Shown here one piece after another: positions 17,178 through 27,126 of a DNA stretch of 64,000 nt. The notes beneath the pieces were generated by a model. The model saw only the letters and a program-made list of their open reading frames with translations, ran no database searches and was not told the DNA's origin. The position numbers were made by a program, and so were the translations under genes. Source of the stretch: CAJQQK01 sp051010015 (GTDB lineage: Bacteria; Pseudomonadota; Alphaproteobacteria; Rhizobiales; Hyphomicrobiaceae). Numbering within the stretch: the first letter of the stretch is position 1; each line of letters opens with the position of its first letter. The stretch is taken from positions 1-64,000 of the forward strand of contig JBPCVZ010000183.1 in NCBI GenBank assembly GCA_051010015.1, read 5' to 3'.

Positions 17178-18437
17178 CTAGCGTCGCAGGATGGCGATCG
17201 CCTCGACGTGGGCGCCGTAAAGGAACTGATCGATCGGTGTGACCTTTTGCAGCTTAAAGCCTCCTTCGACGAGGATCCTCAGATCACGCGCCAGCGTCGC
17301 CGGATTGCACGAAATCGCGACAGCAAGCGGCACCTTCGACTTGGCGAGCGCCTCGGCCTGGGCCGCAGCTCCGGCACGCGGCGGGTCGAAAACAACGGCA
17401 TCGAACGGTTTCAACTCGTTGCGCGACAACGGTTCGCGGAAAAGATCGCGCCTGAGGCTCTCGACAGGCTTGAGACCCTGGGCACGGCGAACGGCATCGG
17501 CAAGCGCGGCAATGGCGTCCGGCTGGCTGTCGACCGCCAATACGCGCGCTTGCTTGGCAAGCGGCAGGGTGAACGCGCCGAGCCCGCAAAACAGGTCGGC
17601 GACATACTTGGCGCGATCGAGCGCCTTCACGACGGCTGCGGCCATGACCGTTTCGGCAGCTGCAACCGCCTGGACAAAGGCGCCGGGCGGCACGCGCAGA
17701 TCGCCTCCGGCAATCTGCAAAACGGGCTGCGCACTCTGGTAGATCTCATCGCTGTCAACGGTAAGCCGCAAAATGTCACCGCGCTGCGCGATGACCGCCA
17801 ATGTCTGACGGGCGGACGCTGACAGGCGCTTCTTGATACCGCTGACCAGCACATCAATACCGTTGTCCGCGCGCAGAACGTGCAGGCGCGCTTCTTTCGG
17901 CAACGAGGCGCCACCGGAAATCTCGGCCATGATGAGGCCAAGGACCGGGAGCGAATTGACGATCTCCGGCATCGCAATCGTGCATGCCGTGATCTCAACC
18001 AGCGTGTGTGAGCGCGTTTCGCGAAAGCCGAGGCGCACCCGTCCATCGACCAACTCGGCGGACAAGGTCAAACGCCGACGCGAGCCGGGTGGTGCGCGCC
18101 ACAACGGCCCTAGCTGCACATCAATGCCTTGGTGCGCCAGCGCATGACGCAGCATGCCTGTTTTCCAGTCCGTGTAGAGCGTATCCTGCATATGCTGCGC
18201 AACACAGCCGCCGCATGCTCCGAAATGCATACACGGCGGGTCGGTGCGCTCCGGCGCATCGTTGAGGCGCTCGAAGCCGCCCCCAGCGACCTGACACCAG
18301 CGTTCGCCCGGCAGCGCCTGAGGCACGAACTGAGAGCCGTCGGCAGTATCCACAACGCCGTCGCCCTGAGCGCCAAGCCGGTCGATCGTCAGAATTTGTT
18401 GACCGGTTTTCGCGTCTACGCACCGACCGCTAGCCAT
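17178..18437 (-). CDS. 23S rRNA/tRNA uracil-C5 methyltransferase family (TrmA/RlmD/RumA)
   Basis: A 419-residue RNA methyltransferase. An N-terminal TRAM-like region (I-L-T-I-D-R-L-G-A-Q-G-D-G-V) is followed by an iron-sulfur Cys pattern (P-P-C, then G-A-C-G-G-C near residues 68-79), the SAM motif A-D-L-F-C-G-L-G-A-F-T-L near residue 283, and the catalytic V-F-D-P-P-R-A-G and I-S-C-N-P-A-T-L-A-R-D motifs. Its start overlaps the tlyA end by 8 bases, so translation is probably coupled. Target uridine not assignable from sequence. Confidence 0.9.
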   Translation of the reverse strand: MASGRCVDAKTGQQILTIDRLGAQGDGVVDTADGSQFVPQALPGERWCQVAGGGFERLNDAPERTDPPCMHFGACGGCVAQHMQDTLYTDWKTGMLRHALAHQGIDVQLGPLWRAPPGSRRRLTLSAELVDGRVRLGFRETRSHTLVEITACTIAMPEIVNSLPVLGLIMAEISGGASLPKEARLHVLRADNGIDVLVSGIKKRLSASARQTLAVIAQRGDILRLTVDSDEIYQSAQPVLQIAGGDLRVPPGAFVQAVAAAETVMAAAVVKALDRAKYVADLFCGLGAFTLPLAKQARVLAVDSQPDAIAALADAVRRAQGLKPVESLRRDLFREPLSRNELKPFDAVVFDPPRAGAAAQAEALAKSKVPLAVAISCNPATLARDLRILVEGGFKLQKVTPIDQFLYGAHVEAIAILRR

Positions 18438-19170
18438 CGCGTCGCGCTCCGATCAGGTATTCGGCATTGCCCGATCCACCCGCTATCGGCGACGTTATAA
18501 TGCCTTGTACACGCCAGCCGGACTGCGTCCCAAGCCACGACCGTACGCTGTCAACCATGTGCTCACGCACCTGCACATCGCGCAATATCCCATCACTTCC
18601 CAGGGCCTCCGGCCCAGCCTCGAACTGCGGCTTGACCAGCGCGATCGCCCATCCGCCGCGGGCAACCAGCATCAGCGGCCCGGGCAGTGCCTTCATCAAC
18701 GAAATGAAACTGACGTCGCAAACCAGCGCATCGACGGGCGCACAGACATCATCGCCGCTGATCTTGCGAGCATCGACGCCTTCGAGATTGCGGACGCGCC
18801 GGTCTCCTTTGAGGGTCGCATCGAGCTGCCCGCGTCCGACATCGATGGCGTAGACTTCGCGCGCACCGTTCTGCAATAGGACTTCGGTGAAACCGCCGGT
18901 TGACGCTCCAATGTCCAAGATGCGGCGGTTGGCACAACTGAATTTGAAATACGCCAGCCCCGCGATCAGTTTTTCAGCTCCGCGGGAGACGAATTTGGGC
19001 GTATCCGGACGCAGCGTAATGACATGATTATCATTGATCGAGCGACTGCCTTTTCGCTCGATCGTGCCGTCGACCATGACAAAACCTCGGCGAACGAGAT
19101 CGCGTCCGCTGGAACGACTCCTGACCAATCCCCTCTCCACGAGGACACTATCCAGTCTTTCGCGTGACAT
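18430..19170 (-). CDS. tlyA: TlyA family rRNA 2'-O-methyltransferase / hemolysin A
   Basis: A 246-residue TlyA-family protein: N-terminal S4 RNA-binding domain (R-L-D-S-V-L-V-E-R-G-L-V-x-S-R, then V-x-V-D-G near residue 33), then an FtsJ-like methyltransferase domain with L-D-I-G-A-S-T-G-G-F-T-E and the C-D-V-S-F-I-S-L motif and V-K-P-Q-F-E. In mycobacteria TlyA methylates 16S and 23S rRNA. It sits in the conserved dxs - tlyA - RNA methyltransferase order. The hemolysin label is historical. Confidence 0.93.
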   Translation of the reverse strand: MSRERLDSVLVERGLVRSRSSGRDLVRRGFVMVDGTIERKGSRSINDNHVITLRPDTPKFVSRGAEKLIAGLAYFKFSCANRRILDIGASTGGFTEVLLQNGAREVYAIDVGRGQLDATLKGDRRVRNLEGVDARKISGDDVCAPVDALVCDVSFISLMKALPGPLMLVARGGWAIALVKPQFEAGPEALGSDGILRDVQVREHMVDSVRSWLGTQSGWRVQGIITSPIAGGSGNAEYLIGARRDG

Positions 19171-19318
19171 ACACTTCCGTCCGAGGCTGCAAAGCCGACG
19201 CGTTTACCAGGCAACGAGCCTAAGCACCGACAGTGAACACGTTCTAGCGCCTGCTGTGCAAGCACCGATCATCACTCAATCGGCGTTTGTATGGGGGGAT
19301 TCGTGCGTTCACTACACG

Positions 19319-21232
19319 TCAGGCGCGGTGGACTCCATCCAACAACGCCTCTTTTCCCAGCGCTGCTAGCGCTTTTGCAACAATTCCGTTGCGATCGAGA
19401 CCCGCCGTTTCGTACATCTTTTCGGGCTTTTCCTGATCGATGAAGACATCGGGCAACACCAGCGTGCGCACTTTCAGCCCACGGTCAAGCAGACCTTCAT
19501 CCGCGAGGAAACCGAGTACATGCGAGCCAAAGCCACCGATCGAGCCTTCCTCGATCGTGAGCAGCACTTCGTGCTCGCGCGCCAAATCGCGGATCAACTG
19601 CTCATCGAGCGGTTTGGCAAAACGGGCGTCTGCGACGGTTGTCGGCAGCCCCATCGAGCCAAGCATCTCAGCAGCCGCTATCGCCTCCTGCAAGCGGGTG
19701 CCGAGGGACAGCAGCGCGATCGATGTGCCCTCTCGAATAATCCGCCCTCTTCCGATTTCGAGCGGGACGCCAGCTTCCGGCATATCGACACCGACACCTT
19801 CACCCCTGGGATAGCGGAAGGCGCAGGGCCGATCATCGATCTCAACCGCGGTTGCCACCATGTGGCGCAATTCGGCCTCGTCGGCAGCGGCCATCACAAC
19901 GAAATGCGGCAAACAGCTGAGATAGGTGATGTCAAACGAACCGGCATGGGTCGGGCCGTCAGCACCGACCAGGCCGGCCCGGTCGATGGCGAAGCGCACC
20001 GGCAGTTTCTGGATCGCGACATCATGCACGACCTGATCGTAGGCGCGCTGCAAGAACGTGGAATAAATCGCCGCGAACGGCTTATAGCCTTCGGTGGCAA
20101 GGCCAGCCGCGAACGTGACGCCATGCTGCTCGGCGATGCCGACGTCGAAAGTTCGATCCGGGAACTCTTCACCGAACAGATCAAGGCCGGTACCGGACGG
20201 CATCGCGGCGGTCACCGCGACGATCTTGTCATCCTTACGCGCCTCCTGGATCAAGCTCTGCGCGAACACTTTGGTATAACCAGGCGCATTGGGGGGCGCC
20301 TTGACTTGATCGCCCGTAATCACATCGAACTTATTGACGCCGTGGTACTTGTCGGCGGAGTTTTCAGCCGGCGGATAGCCCTTGCCCTTCTTGGTCACGA
20401 CATGCACCAGGATCGGCCCCTGCTGCGCATCACGAACGTTTTTCAGGACCGGCACCAATTGGTCGAGATCGTGGCCGTCGATCGGGCCGACGTAGTAGAA
20501 GCCGAGTTCCTCGAACCAGGCGCCGCCCTGCCACAGATGGCGCGTATATTCTTCCACGCGCGCCGCGCGCCGTTCCCATGATTTCGGCAGGCGTTTGGCA
20601 AGTTGCTTGGCGATGTCGCGCACGTAAAGATAGGTGCCGCTCGACGTAATCCGGGCAAGATAGTGAGAAAGCGCGCCGGTCGGCGGCGCAATCGACATGT
20701 CGTTGTCGTTGAGGACAACAATCAGGCGCTCGTTGCGCGCACCGGCATTGTTGATCGCTTCGTAGGCCATGCCCGCGCTCATCGCGCCATCGCCGATGAC
20801 AGCCACGACGTTGCTGTCGCGCTCGGACAGATCACGCGCCACCGCCATGCCGAGGCTGGCGGAAATCGATGTCGAAGAATGCGCCGCGCCGAACGGGTCG
20901 TAGGCGCTTTCGGCGCGTTTGGTGAAACCGGACAGGCCGTTGCCCTGGCGCAGGGTCCGAATGCGGTCGCGCCGACCGGTTAGGACCTTGTGCGGATAGC
21001 ACTGGTGCCCGACGTCCCAGATCAGGCGGTCTTCCGGCGTGTTGAACACCCAGTGCAAAGCCGTCGTCAACTCGACAACGCCGAGGCCGGCACCGAGGTG
21101 CCCGCCGGTCACCGATACCGCATCGATCGTCTCGATGCGCAGCTCATCCGCGACCTGTTGCAGGTCCGATTGCGCAATGGCGCGCAAATCGCTCGGCAGA
21201 TTGATGGTGTCCAGCAGCGGAGTTTTGCTCAT
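19319..21232 (-). CDS. dxs: 1-deoxy-D-xylulose-5-phosphate synthase
   Basis: A 637-residue ThDP enzyme that makes DXP from pyruvate and glyceraldehyde 3-phosphate, the first step of the non-mevalonate isoprenoid pathway. Visible: V-T-G-G-H-L-G-A-G-L-G-V-V-E-L-T, D-V-G-H-Q-C-Y-P-H-K, F-G-A-A-H-S-S-T-S-I-S-A, the ThDP G-D-G-A-M-S-A-G-M-A motif with the downstream N-D-N-D-M-S-I, and F-D-V-G-I-A-E-Q-H-G. The ATG at 21232 gives the normal N-terminus; the 20 residues upstream in frame are unlikely to be translated. xseB lies 165 bases upstream. Confidence 0.97.
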   Translation of the reverse strand: MSKTPLLDTINLPSDLRAIAQSDLQQVADELRIETIDAVSVTGGHLGAGLGVVELTTALHWVFNTPEDRLIWDVGHQCYPHKVLTGRRDRIRTLRQGNGLSGFTKRAESAYDPFGAAHSSTSISASLGMAVARDLSERDSNVVAVIGDGAMSAGMAYEAINNAGARNERLIVVLNDNDMSIAPPTGALSHYLARITSSGTYLYVRDIAKQLAKRLPKSWERRAARVEEYTRHLWQGGAWFEELGFYYVGPIDGHDLDQLVPVLKNVRDAQQGPILVHVVTKKGKGYPPAENSADKYHGVNKFDVITGDQVKAPPNAPGYTKVFAQSLIQEARKDDKIVAVTAAMPSGTGLDLFGEEFPDRTFDVGIAEQHGVTFAAGLATEGYKPFAAIYSTFLQRAYDQVVHDVAIQKLPVRFAIDRAGLVGADGPTHAGSFDITYLSCLPHFVVMAAADEAELRHMVATAVEIDDRPCAFRYPRGEGVGVDMPEAGVPLEIGRGRIIREGTSIALLSLGTRLQEAIAAAEMLGSMGLPTTVADARFAKPLDEQLIRDLAREHEVLLTIEEGSIGGFGSHVLGFLADEGLLDRGLKVRTLVLPDVFIDQEKPEKMYETAGLDRNGIVAKALAALGKEALLDGVHRA

Positions 21233-21397
21233 GAGTAATCTATCACTGTAAACGTGCTCTTTTGTCGGCGTTGCCCACCGCATGCCGTACATCTAGTGCG
21301 TGTGCCTGCGAAAGAAAACCCGGGCAATCGTCGCGGTCGCAGCAACGGTCATCGGATGTCGAGCGAAGCCCCCGTCAACGCAGCCTCGAAAGACCTT

Positions 21398-21652
21398 CTA
21401 TTCCGGGCGATCAAGCGGCTGCGTGCCGGTTGGTTCACCATCTTGTCCGACCGTCAGTTTTTCGACCTTGGCCTCGGCCTGTTTGAGGCGTCGGTCGCAA
21501 TGGTCGCGCAATGCTTCGCCGCGCTCGTAGATCGTGATGCTCTCCTCGAGTTCCACATCCCCCCGCTCGAGGCGTGCGACGATCGCTTCAAGCTCCTTCA
21601 GCGCGCGCTCGTAGCTCATGTCCTTGATGTCAGCATGCTTCGCAGCGGCCAT
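21398..21652 (-). CDS. xseB: exodeoxyribonuclease VII small subunit
   Basis: An 84-residue XseB, partner of XseA in the exonuclease that degrades single-stranded DNA. The family core S-Y-E-R-A-L-K-E-L-E-A-I-V-A-R-L-E-R-G followed by V-E-L-E-E-S-I-T-I-Y-E-R-G-E-A-L is unmistakable. The ATG at 21652 is preceded by GGTGGAA; the nine extra residues upstream are not family-like. Xse genes beside dxs are a common bacterial arrangement. No xseA is in this window. Confidence 0.95.
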   Translation of the reverse strand: MAAAKHADIKDMSYERALKELEAIVARLERGDVELEESITIYERGEALRDHCDRRLKQAEAKVEKLTVGQDGEPTGTQPLDRPE

Positions 21653-21728
21653 GTCGTTTTCCACCTTCACCCATCCCAATCGGCGTGTCGCACGCCGGTC
21701 CGCATTACGTCCTGTCGACTAGTTCGGG

Positions 21729-22676
21729 CTAGGCGCCCATCAGCATCTGGACATGCCCGCTCGCCGATCGACCAAGCGCGGCCAGATCGTAGCCGCCTTC
21801 GAGCATCGAAACAACGCGACCACCGGCCTGCTGTTCGGCCGCCTCCATCAGTTTGTCGGTTACCCACACAAAATCGTCCTCGACGAGACGCAGATTGGCC
21901 AGCGGATCGGCTTCGTGTGCATCGAAACCTGCTGATATAATGATCAAATCCGGGGCAAAATCGTGGAGCGCCGGCAGGATGCGATTGTTGAAGGCATCGC
22001 GAAAGGGGCCGCCGCCGTCGTTCGGACTGAGCGGCGCGTTGCAAATCGTGCCCTTGTCGCCTTCTTCGCGCAACGCGCCGGTGCCCGGATATAGAGGCAT
22101 TTGGTGGGTCGAGCCGAGGAATAGGTCATTCTCGGCCCAAAAGATGTCCTGCGTGCCATTGCCATGGTGAACGTCGAAGTCGACAACGGCAACACGATCG
22201 GCGCCGTGCAGTACGCGGGCATAGTGGGCAGCGATCGCGGCATTGGAGAAAAGGCAAAACCCCATCGCGCGCTCGGCTTCCGCGTGATGGCCGCAGGGCC
22301 GTACCTGGCAGAATGCGTTCTTGATGTCGTTGGTCTTCTCGAAGACCCGGTCGACCGCCTCGAGTCCGGCGCCAACGGCACGTAACGCAGCTTCCCAGGT
22401 GCCAGGTGACAGGACCGTGTCCGGATCGAGGCGTACGGCCGGCTGGCCTGGTTCGGGGCGTGCCGCCTTGATGGCGTCGAGATACGATTTGGGATGCGCC
22501 CGCAGGATCGCTTCCTCGCAATCATCACGCAGCGGTGCATCATCACGCACGAGGCCGTCGAAGATTTCTTCTGCGAAGACCTTGTCGAGGACCCGCATGC
22601 GGTCGGGCCGCTCGGGGTGTCCCGCGCCGGTGTCGTGGTCGACAAAGCAAGGATGCGTCAACAGGAGCGTCGCCAT
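21729..22676 (-). CDS. histone deacetylase-like amidohydrolase
   Basis: A 315-residue zinc deacetylase of the HDAC/AcuC/acetylpolyamine amidohydrolase family. The catalytic H-H motif is R-P-C-G-H-H-A-E, the zinc ligands sit in V-D-F-D-V-H-H-G-N-G-T-Q and S-A-G-F-D-A-H-E-A-D-P, and the C-terminal L-E-G-G-Y-D motif is present. Bacterial members remove acetyl groups from polyamines, acetoin-pathway proteins or other amides. It heads the HDAC-like - xseB - dxs run, 76 bases from xseB. Confidence 0.92.
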   Translation of the reverse strand: MATLLLTHPCFVDHDTGAGHPERPDRMRVLDKVFAEEIFDGLVRDDAPLRDDCEEAILRAHPKSYLDAIKAARPEPGQPAVRLDPDTVLSPGTWEAALRAVGAGLEAVDRVFEKTNDIKNAFCQVRPCGHHAEAERAMGFCLFSNAAIAAHYARVLHGADRVAVVDFDVHHGNGTQDIFWAENDLFLGSTHQMPLYPGTGALREEGDKGTICNAPLSPNDGGGPFRDAFNNRILPALHDFAPDLIIISAGFDAHEADPLANLRLVEDDFVWVTDKLMEAAEQQAGGRVVSMLEGGYDLAALGRSASGHVQMLMGA

Positions 22677-22744
22677 AATATCTCGTTTTCCAAGTTGCTA
22701 ACGAGGCACGACCTTAGAGTGCGCTGGAATGGATTGGAATATGC

Positions 22745-24268
22745 CTATCCGGTCGCAGTGCCGGCATCCGCCTTGGCTGAACGATGCCGTCCGCCGAACA
22801 GCCAAGCGGCGGCGCGTATGAGCCCCCATAGGGCCGCCGGAATACCGGCAATCGGCAGGAACAGCAATGCGAACACGGCCCAGCGCACCGCTCGGGCGGT
22901 TTCGAAGCCGCCACGATTGGCGTACGCGCCGCGTACTTCGGTCGGCCAAAGGCGTAGCCACCAGCGCCGCGCCACAGGAAATGCCATGAGGCCGATTAGG
23001 AAAGCCAGCCCAACGCCATACTGGATCGATGAGGCTATGCCGGGAACGAAACGGCGGTCGAGTTCCTGTTGGCGTCGCATCGCGACAAACTCGCCGTCCA
23101 CCGCGTGCGGCAGCACGTTGCCAGCCACCTCCGACACGAGTTCGGCCAATAGGCTCGACAGAGTGCCGGGCTGTTTTTCGAGGACACCGGCGCGCATCGG
23201 CACGACACTCAGCGCGACGCGATCCGCATTGCGCGCACGCGCCTCGACGAACAAGCGGCCTGTGCCGCCGGACAATCTATTGAGAAAATCGCCGAGCGTA
23301 TCCCCCTGCAACGCTTCGATCAGGCCATCGACCTCGACCCGCTGCCACAACCAGTTGCGGGTGCCGGGCTGGCGCGGCGCTGCCGCATTGACGAACAGCA
23401 GGTTGGCATCGTTGTCTGCTGCGGCGACGCGCAATGGCTCGAGCGCCAGCGCCTGCTCGATTCCAGATGGCGTGCGATAGATCAGCGTACTGGCATCCGT
23501 GAGACGCCCTGTCATCACTGCGATCTGCCCGCGCAGTGTCGCCAAGGCCGATTTGAGCCGAGCAGGATTGATTGCATCGACCGACTGACGGCCATCCTGT
23601 CGGATCGTCGCAACCGGTCGAAACGTATCCGGCGCATCAGCCTGCAACGCCAAGACACGCATCGCGCGGTTACTTAATGGTCTCTTCAACTGCCATGCGG
23701 TTTCAACAAAAACCGAGCGATCATTGCTGCGCACAAAAACGTTGGGCCGGACCTCGGCAAACCAGCCGCCGACACCACGCCGACCGATGGCGCGCAACCG
23801 ATAGCTCTGGCCCGAGACGACCATGCGCAGCTTGGCATCGACGGGCAATTGGCCGAGATGCTCACCATGGGCAAACACGCTGACGGCTGTCAGATAAATC
23901 ACCACCGGCGCCGGGCGGACGACCGCGTCGGGCGCGAGATGGGTGTAGACGCGTGCCAACTCTTGCTTGTTCGCGGTTGTAAAACGTTGCCCGGCCTGGT
24001 TGACGAACGTCCAGTGGCCCTCCGCCGTGACGCCGGCCGCAAGGACAAGAGCCGGCGGCCTGACCGTTTGCTTGCGAATCAAACCGACAGCAGTCGACAA
24101 CTGACCGCGAGAGTTCTGTGGCGCGGCCCCCATAACCATTTCCCGAATACCGCTCAGCCAGCCCGACGTGTCGGGCGTCGCGGCGTGACTCGGCAGGGCG
24201 GCAGCGAGCGTAAGGGCGAGCACGATCCAGCAACGGATCAGAGCGCCGCCGCCTTGTAGCCTTGTCAT
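22745..24268 (-). CDS. exported membrane-anchored protein of unknown function
   Basis: A 507-residue protein starting at an ATG (24268) that gives a clean signal peptide (hydrophobic IRCWIVLALTLAAALPSHA). The large periplasmic body, rich in beta-strand-like stretches, has no domain I know. Two transmembrane segments lie near the C-terminus (about residues 425-445 and 470-495), the second followed by a short basic tail. It lies 116 bases behind the enoyl-CoA hydratase on the same strand. Topology suggests an inner-membrane protein with a big periplasmic domain. Confidence 0.7.
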   Translation of the reverse strand: MTRLQGGGALIRCWIVLALTLAAALPSHAATPDTSGWLSGIREMVMGAAPQNSRGQLSTAVGLIRKQTVRPPALVLAAGVTAEGHWTFVNQAGQRFTTANKQELARVYTHLAPDAVVRPAPVVIYLTAVSVFAHGEHLGQLPVDAKLRMVVSGQSYRLRAIGRRGVGGWFAEVRPNVFVRSNDRSVFVETAWQLKRPLSNRAMRVLALQADAPDTFRPVATIRQDGRQSVDAINPARLKSALATLRGQIAVMTGRLTDASTLIYRTPSGIEQALALEPLRVAAADNDANLLFVNAAAPRQPGTRNWLWQRVEVDGLIEALQGDTLGDFLNRLSGGTGRLFVEARARNADRVALSVVPMRAGVLEKQPGTLSSLLAELVSEVAGNVLPHAVDGEFVAMRRQQELDRRFVPGIASSIQYGVGLAFLIGLMAFPVARRWWLRLWPTEVRGAYANRGGFETARAVRWAVFALLFLPIAGIPAALWGLIRAAAWLFGGRHRSAKADAGTATG

Positions 24269-24384
24269 TTTGCGCCGACGAGTTGCATATCGGCCTGGAT
24301 TGCACATGCCGACATGATAGCGCGAAGTTGGGAGAAAATCGGCCCCTGAACGATGTGATCCTCTCGAAATGCAAAGCCCGCGCA

Positions 24385-25173
24385 CTACAGACTTTTGAAA
24401 TTCGGCGGTCGCTTTTCAACAAATGCTTGGAAAGCCTCACGCGCTTCCGGCGATGTCATGCGCTCGGCAAAGAGCCGTGACTCAGCCTCGAGCCGCTCGA
24501 CAATTTCGTCGATGGATGCCCCGCGGATCAGATCACGGGCAGTTTTGAGGGCGCCCGGAGGCTTCGCTGCCAACCGCGTTGCCGCCGCACGCGCCGTGTC
24601 CTCCAGTTCCTCTGCCGCGACCACCGCGTTGACCAGGCCGGCATCGCGCGCCCGCTCGGCAGAAAACGGTTCTCCCAGCGCCAGCATCTCGAAAGCACGC
24701 GCATGGCCCATGCGCCGAGGCGCCAGCAGGCTCGATCCCGCTTCCGGCACCAATCCAAGATCGAGAAACGGCGTGATCAAACGTGCCGACGGCGAAGCAT
24801 AGACGAGATCGCAGTGAAACAGCAGCGTGACGCCGACACCAACCGCCAGACCGTCGACGGCAGCAATCAGCGGTTTCTCAACCCGCGGCAGATAACCGAT
24901 GAAGCGATGAACCGGCGTTTCACCAACTGTCGGCGCCCCGTCGCGGGCGCGGTTCATGAAATCGTTGATGTCGTTACCGGCGCTGAACACGCCGCCCGAG
25001 CCTGTCAGGATGTGCGCACGAACGTCGTCGCTGGCATCCCCGTCGACGAGCGCCGCATGCATCGCCGTATACATCGACGGCAACAGGGCGTTCTTCTTCT
25101 CAGGGCGCTGTATCCGTATCATCTGCACGCCATCACAACGCGACACGTCAATTTCGGTAGGCAGCTCGGACAT
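24385..25173 (-). CDS. enoyl-CoA hydratase/isomerase family
   Basis: A 262-residue crotonase-superfamily protein that probably hydrates or isomerises enoyl-CoA in beta-oxidation. The oxyanion-hole motifs are F-S-A-G-N-D-I (about residue 62) and D-G-L-A-V-G-V-G-V-T-L-L-F-H-C-D (about residue 111); G-L-V-P-E-A-G-S carries one catalytic Glu, while the other Glu of true hydratases is not evident, which would fit an isomerase. Downstream of the acyl-CoA dehydrogenase by 42 bases, so they form a fatty-acid-oxidation operon. Confidence 0.9.
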   Translation of the reverse strand: MSELPTEIDVSRCDGVQMIRIQRPEKKNALLPSMYTAMHAALVDGDASDDVRAHILTGSGGVFSAGNDINDFMNRARDGAPTVGETPVHRFIGYLPRVEKPLIAAVDGLAVGVGVTLLFHCDLVYASPSARLITPFLDLGLVPEAGSSLLAPRRMGHARAFEMLALGEPFSAERARDAGLVNAVVAAEELEDTARAAATRLAAKPPGALKTARDLIRGASIDEIVERLEAESRLFAERMTSPEAREAFQAFVEKRPPNFKSL

Positions 25174-25215
25174 CAGCGGTTCCTTCGTTTGGCGACGGCA
25201 ATCGGCTTTCGTCCG

Positions 25216-26997
25216 TTAGGCACGCAGGCGCTCCACCGGAACCGCTAGCAGACTGTCGGCGCCATCCGTGATCGATGTCGCAATCCCGGCCGCCAACGGC
25301 ACCTGCGTTTCGCCGAAAAAGCGTGCCAGCGCGACGTGGTCGCGGCCCGTGCCGTTCGTATCGCGCGCCGCATGCAGCGCCCCCTTGGCAAGATAGACGC
25401 CACCCGCGCTCAGTCCGAACAAGCGCAGATACGGAGTCGCCCCGGCAAGCGCCGCCTCGGGGTTGCTCTGCAGCTGCTCGCCCATCCACAACGATGCAGA
25501 CCGCAATGCCGACAAGGCTTCGTCGAGGCGGTCCGCCATGTTGCCGAATGCGGGCTGATTGGATGCTTTGACGTCGTCCACGATCTCGGCGAGTTCATCG
25601 ATATAGGCGGTGACCACGGCGCCGTCGCCGAGTGGCAGTTTGCGCGTCACGAGATCAATCGCCTGGATACCGTTTGTGCCTTCGTAGATCGGCAGGATAC
25701 GGGCATCGCGGTAGTACTGTGCAGCGCCGGTTTCCTCCATGAAGCCCATGCCGCCGTGCACCTGGACGCCCATCGAGGCCACCTCGACGCCGATGTCCGT
25801 CGAAAACGCCTTGGCAACAGGCGTCAGCAGGGCGCCGCGCATCTCGCCCTGCAGGCGGTCCTCCTTGGTCGCGCCGCGCTCGGCGATATCGAGTTCGCGG
25901 GCGGTCACCAGGCAGATCATCCGGGCGGCCTGTGTCATCGACTTCATGGTCAGAATGGTGCGCCGGATGTCAGCGTGCTCGATGATCGGGCTCATCTCAC
26001 CACGCTTCGCCGTCGGTCCGCGGCCCTGGGTGCGTTCATTGGCGTATTCGATCGCCCGTTGCGTCGCCCGGTCGGCAACGGCAACGCCCTGCAGGCCGAC
26101 ACCGAGCCGCGCCGCGTTCATCATGATGAACATGACGTTGAGGCCGCGGTTCTCTTCGCCAACCAGATAGCCGATGGCGCCATCGTTCTCGCCATACTTC
26201 AACGTGCAGGTCGGGCTGGCATGGATACCAAGCTTGTGCTCGACGTTGGCGGTGACGACGTCGTTGCGCGCACCGACCGTGCCATCCGGGTTAACCAGAA
26301 ATTTCGGCACGAGGAACAACGAGATGCCACGCGTGCCTTCCGGCGCGTCCGTCACCCGGCCCAGCACCATGTGCACGATGTTGTCAGCCAGATCGTGATC
26401 ACCGTAGGTAATGAACGTCTTCGTGCCATAGAGCCTGTAGGTGCCATCTCCCTGCGGTTCCGCACGTGTTCGCAGCGCGCCGACATCCGATCCCGCGTGT
26501 GGCTCGGTGAGGTTCATGGTCCCGGGCCATTCACCCGAGACCATCTTGCCCAGATAGGTTTCGATCAGTTCCTTGCTGCCGTGCGCCTTGAGGGCGTCGA
26601 TCGCGCCCATCGTGAGCAGCGGGCAAAGCGCGAACGAGAGGTTCGCGGCGTTCCAGATTTCGTTCGTCGCACTTGCCACGATTCCTGGCAGGTCCTGGCC
26701 ACCGTAAGCCTCGGGTCCGGTCAGCGCATTCCAACCCCCTTCGCAGAACTGCGCATACGCCTCGGCCCAACCCTCGGGCGTCGAGACGTGACCGTCGGCG
26801 AGCTTGGCGCCAACCGTGTCGCCGACGCGGTTCAACGGATCGAGCACGTCGCTGCCGAACTTGCCCGCCTCCTCCACGATCGCGCGCAGCGTATCCTCGT
26901 CCAGCCCATCATAAACGCCGCTCTCGATGAGCTGCGGCACATCGGCGGCGGACTTGAGTGCGAACAGAATATCTTCTACTGGAGCTTCATAGGCCAT
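25216..26997 (-). CDS. acyl-CoA dehydrogenase (DmdC-like long form)
   Basis: A 593-residue FAD flavoenzyme, about 200 residues longer than ordinary acyl-CoA dehydrogenases, as in the DmdC (3-methylmercaptopropionyl-CoA dehydrogenase) group. M-N-L-T-E-P-H-A-G-S-D-V, the Y-x-L-x-G-x-K-T-F-I-T flavin/substrate region, and the C-terminal Y-R-D-A-R-I-L-P-I-Y-E-G-T-N-G-I-Q with the catalytic Glu are all visible. The extra C-terminal helical domain is typical of long forms. It precedes the enoyl-CoA hydratase. Substrate (DMSP derivative or plain fatty acyl-CoA) cannot be told from sequence. Confidence 0.92.
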   Translation of the reverse strand: MAYEAPVEDILFALKSAADVPQLIESGVYDGLDEDTLRAIVEEAGKFGSDVLDPLNRVGDTVGAKLADGHVSTPEGWAEAYAQFCEGGWNALTGPEAYGGQDLPGIVASATNEIWNAANLSFALCPLLTMGAIDALKAHGSKELIETYLGKMVSGEWPGTMNLTEPHAGSDVGALRTRAEPQGDGTYRLYGTKTFITYGDHDLADNIVHMVLGRVTDAPEGTRGISLFLVPKFLVNPDGTVGARNDVVTANVEHKLGIHASPTCTLKYGENDGAIGYLVGEENRGLNVMFIMMNAARLGVGLQGVAVADRATQRAIEYANERTQGRGPTAKRGEMSPIIEHADIRRTILTMKSMTQAARMICLVTARELDIAERGATKEDRLQGEMRGALLTPVAKAFSTDIGVEVASMGVQVHGGMGFMEETGAAQYYRDARILPIYEGTNGIQAIDLVTRKLPLGDGAVVTAYIDELAEIVDDVKASNQPAFGNMADRLDEALSALRSASLWMGEQLQSNPEAALAGATPYLRLFGLSAGGVYLAKGALHAARDTNGTGRDHVALARFFGETQVPLAAGIATSITDGADSLLAVPVERLRA

Positions 26998-27126
26998 GCG
27001 CAACCTCACTCTAGATTCGGCGTCAAACGGTAGGCGACCATACTGATCTCATCACGGCCTGTCATGCACACGATTTCGTCACTGTCGCGGGCAAATCGCC
27101 ACGCGTTTTCGAGGATGACACCGTCC

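Noticed and set aside
25336..27033. 565-residue plus-strand ORF over the acyl-CoA dehydrogenase
   Set aside because: Antisense shadow of the well-supported DmdC-like gene; no domain and odd composition.
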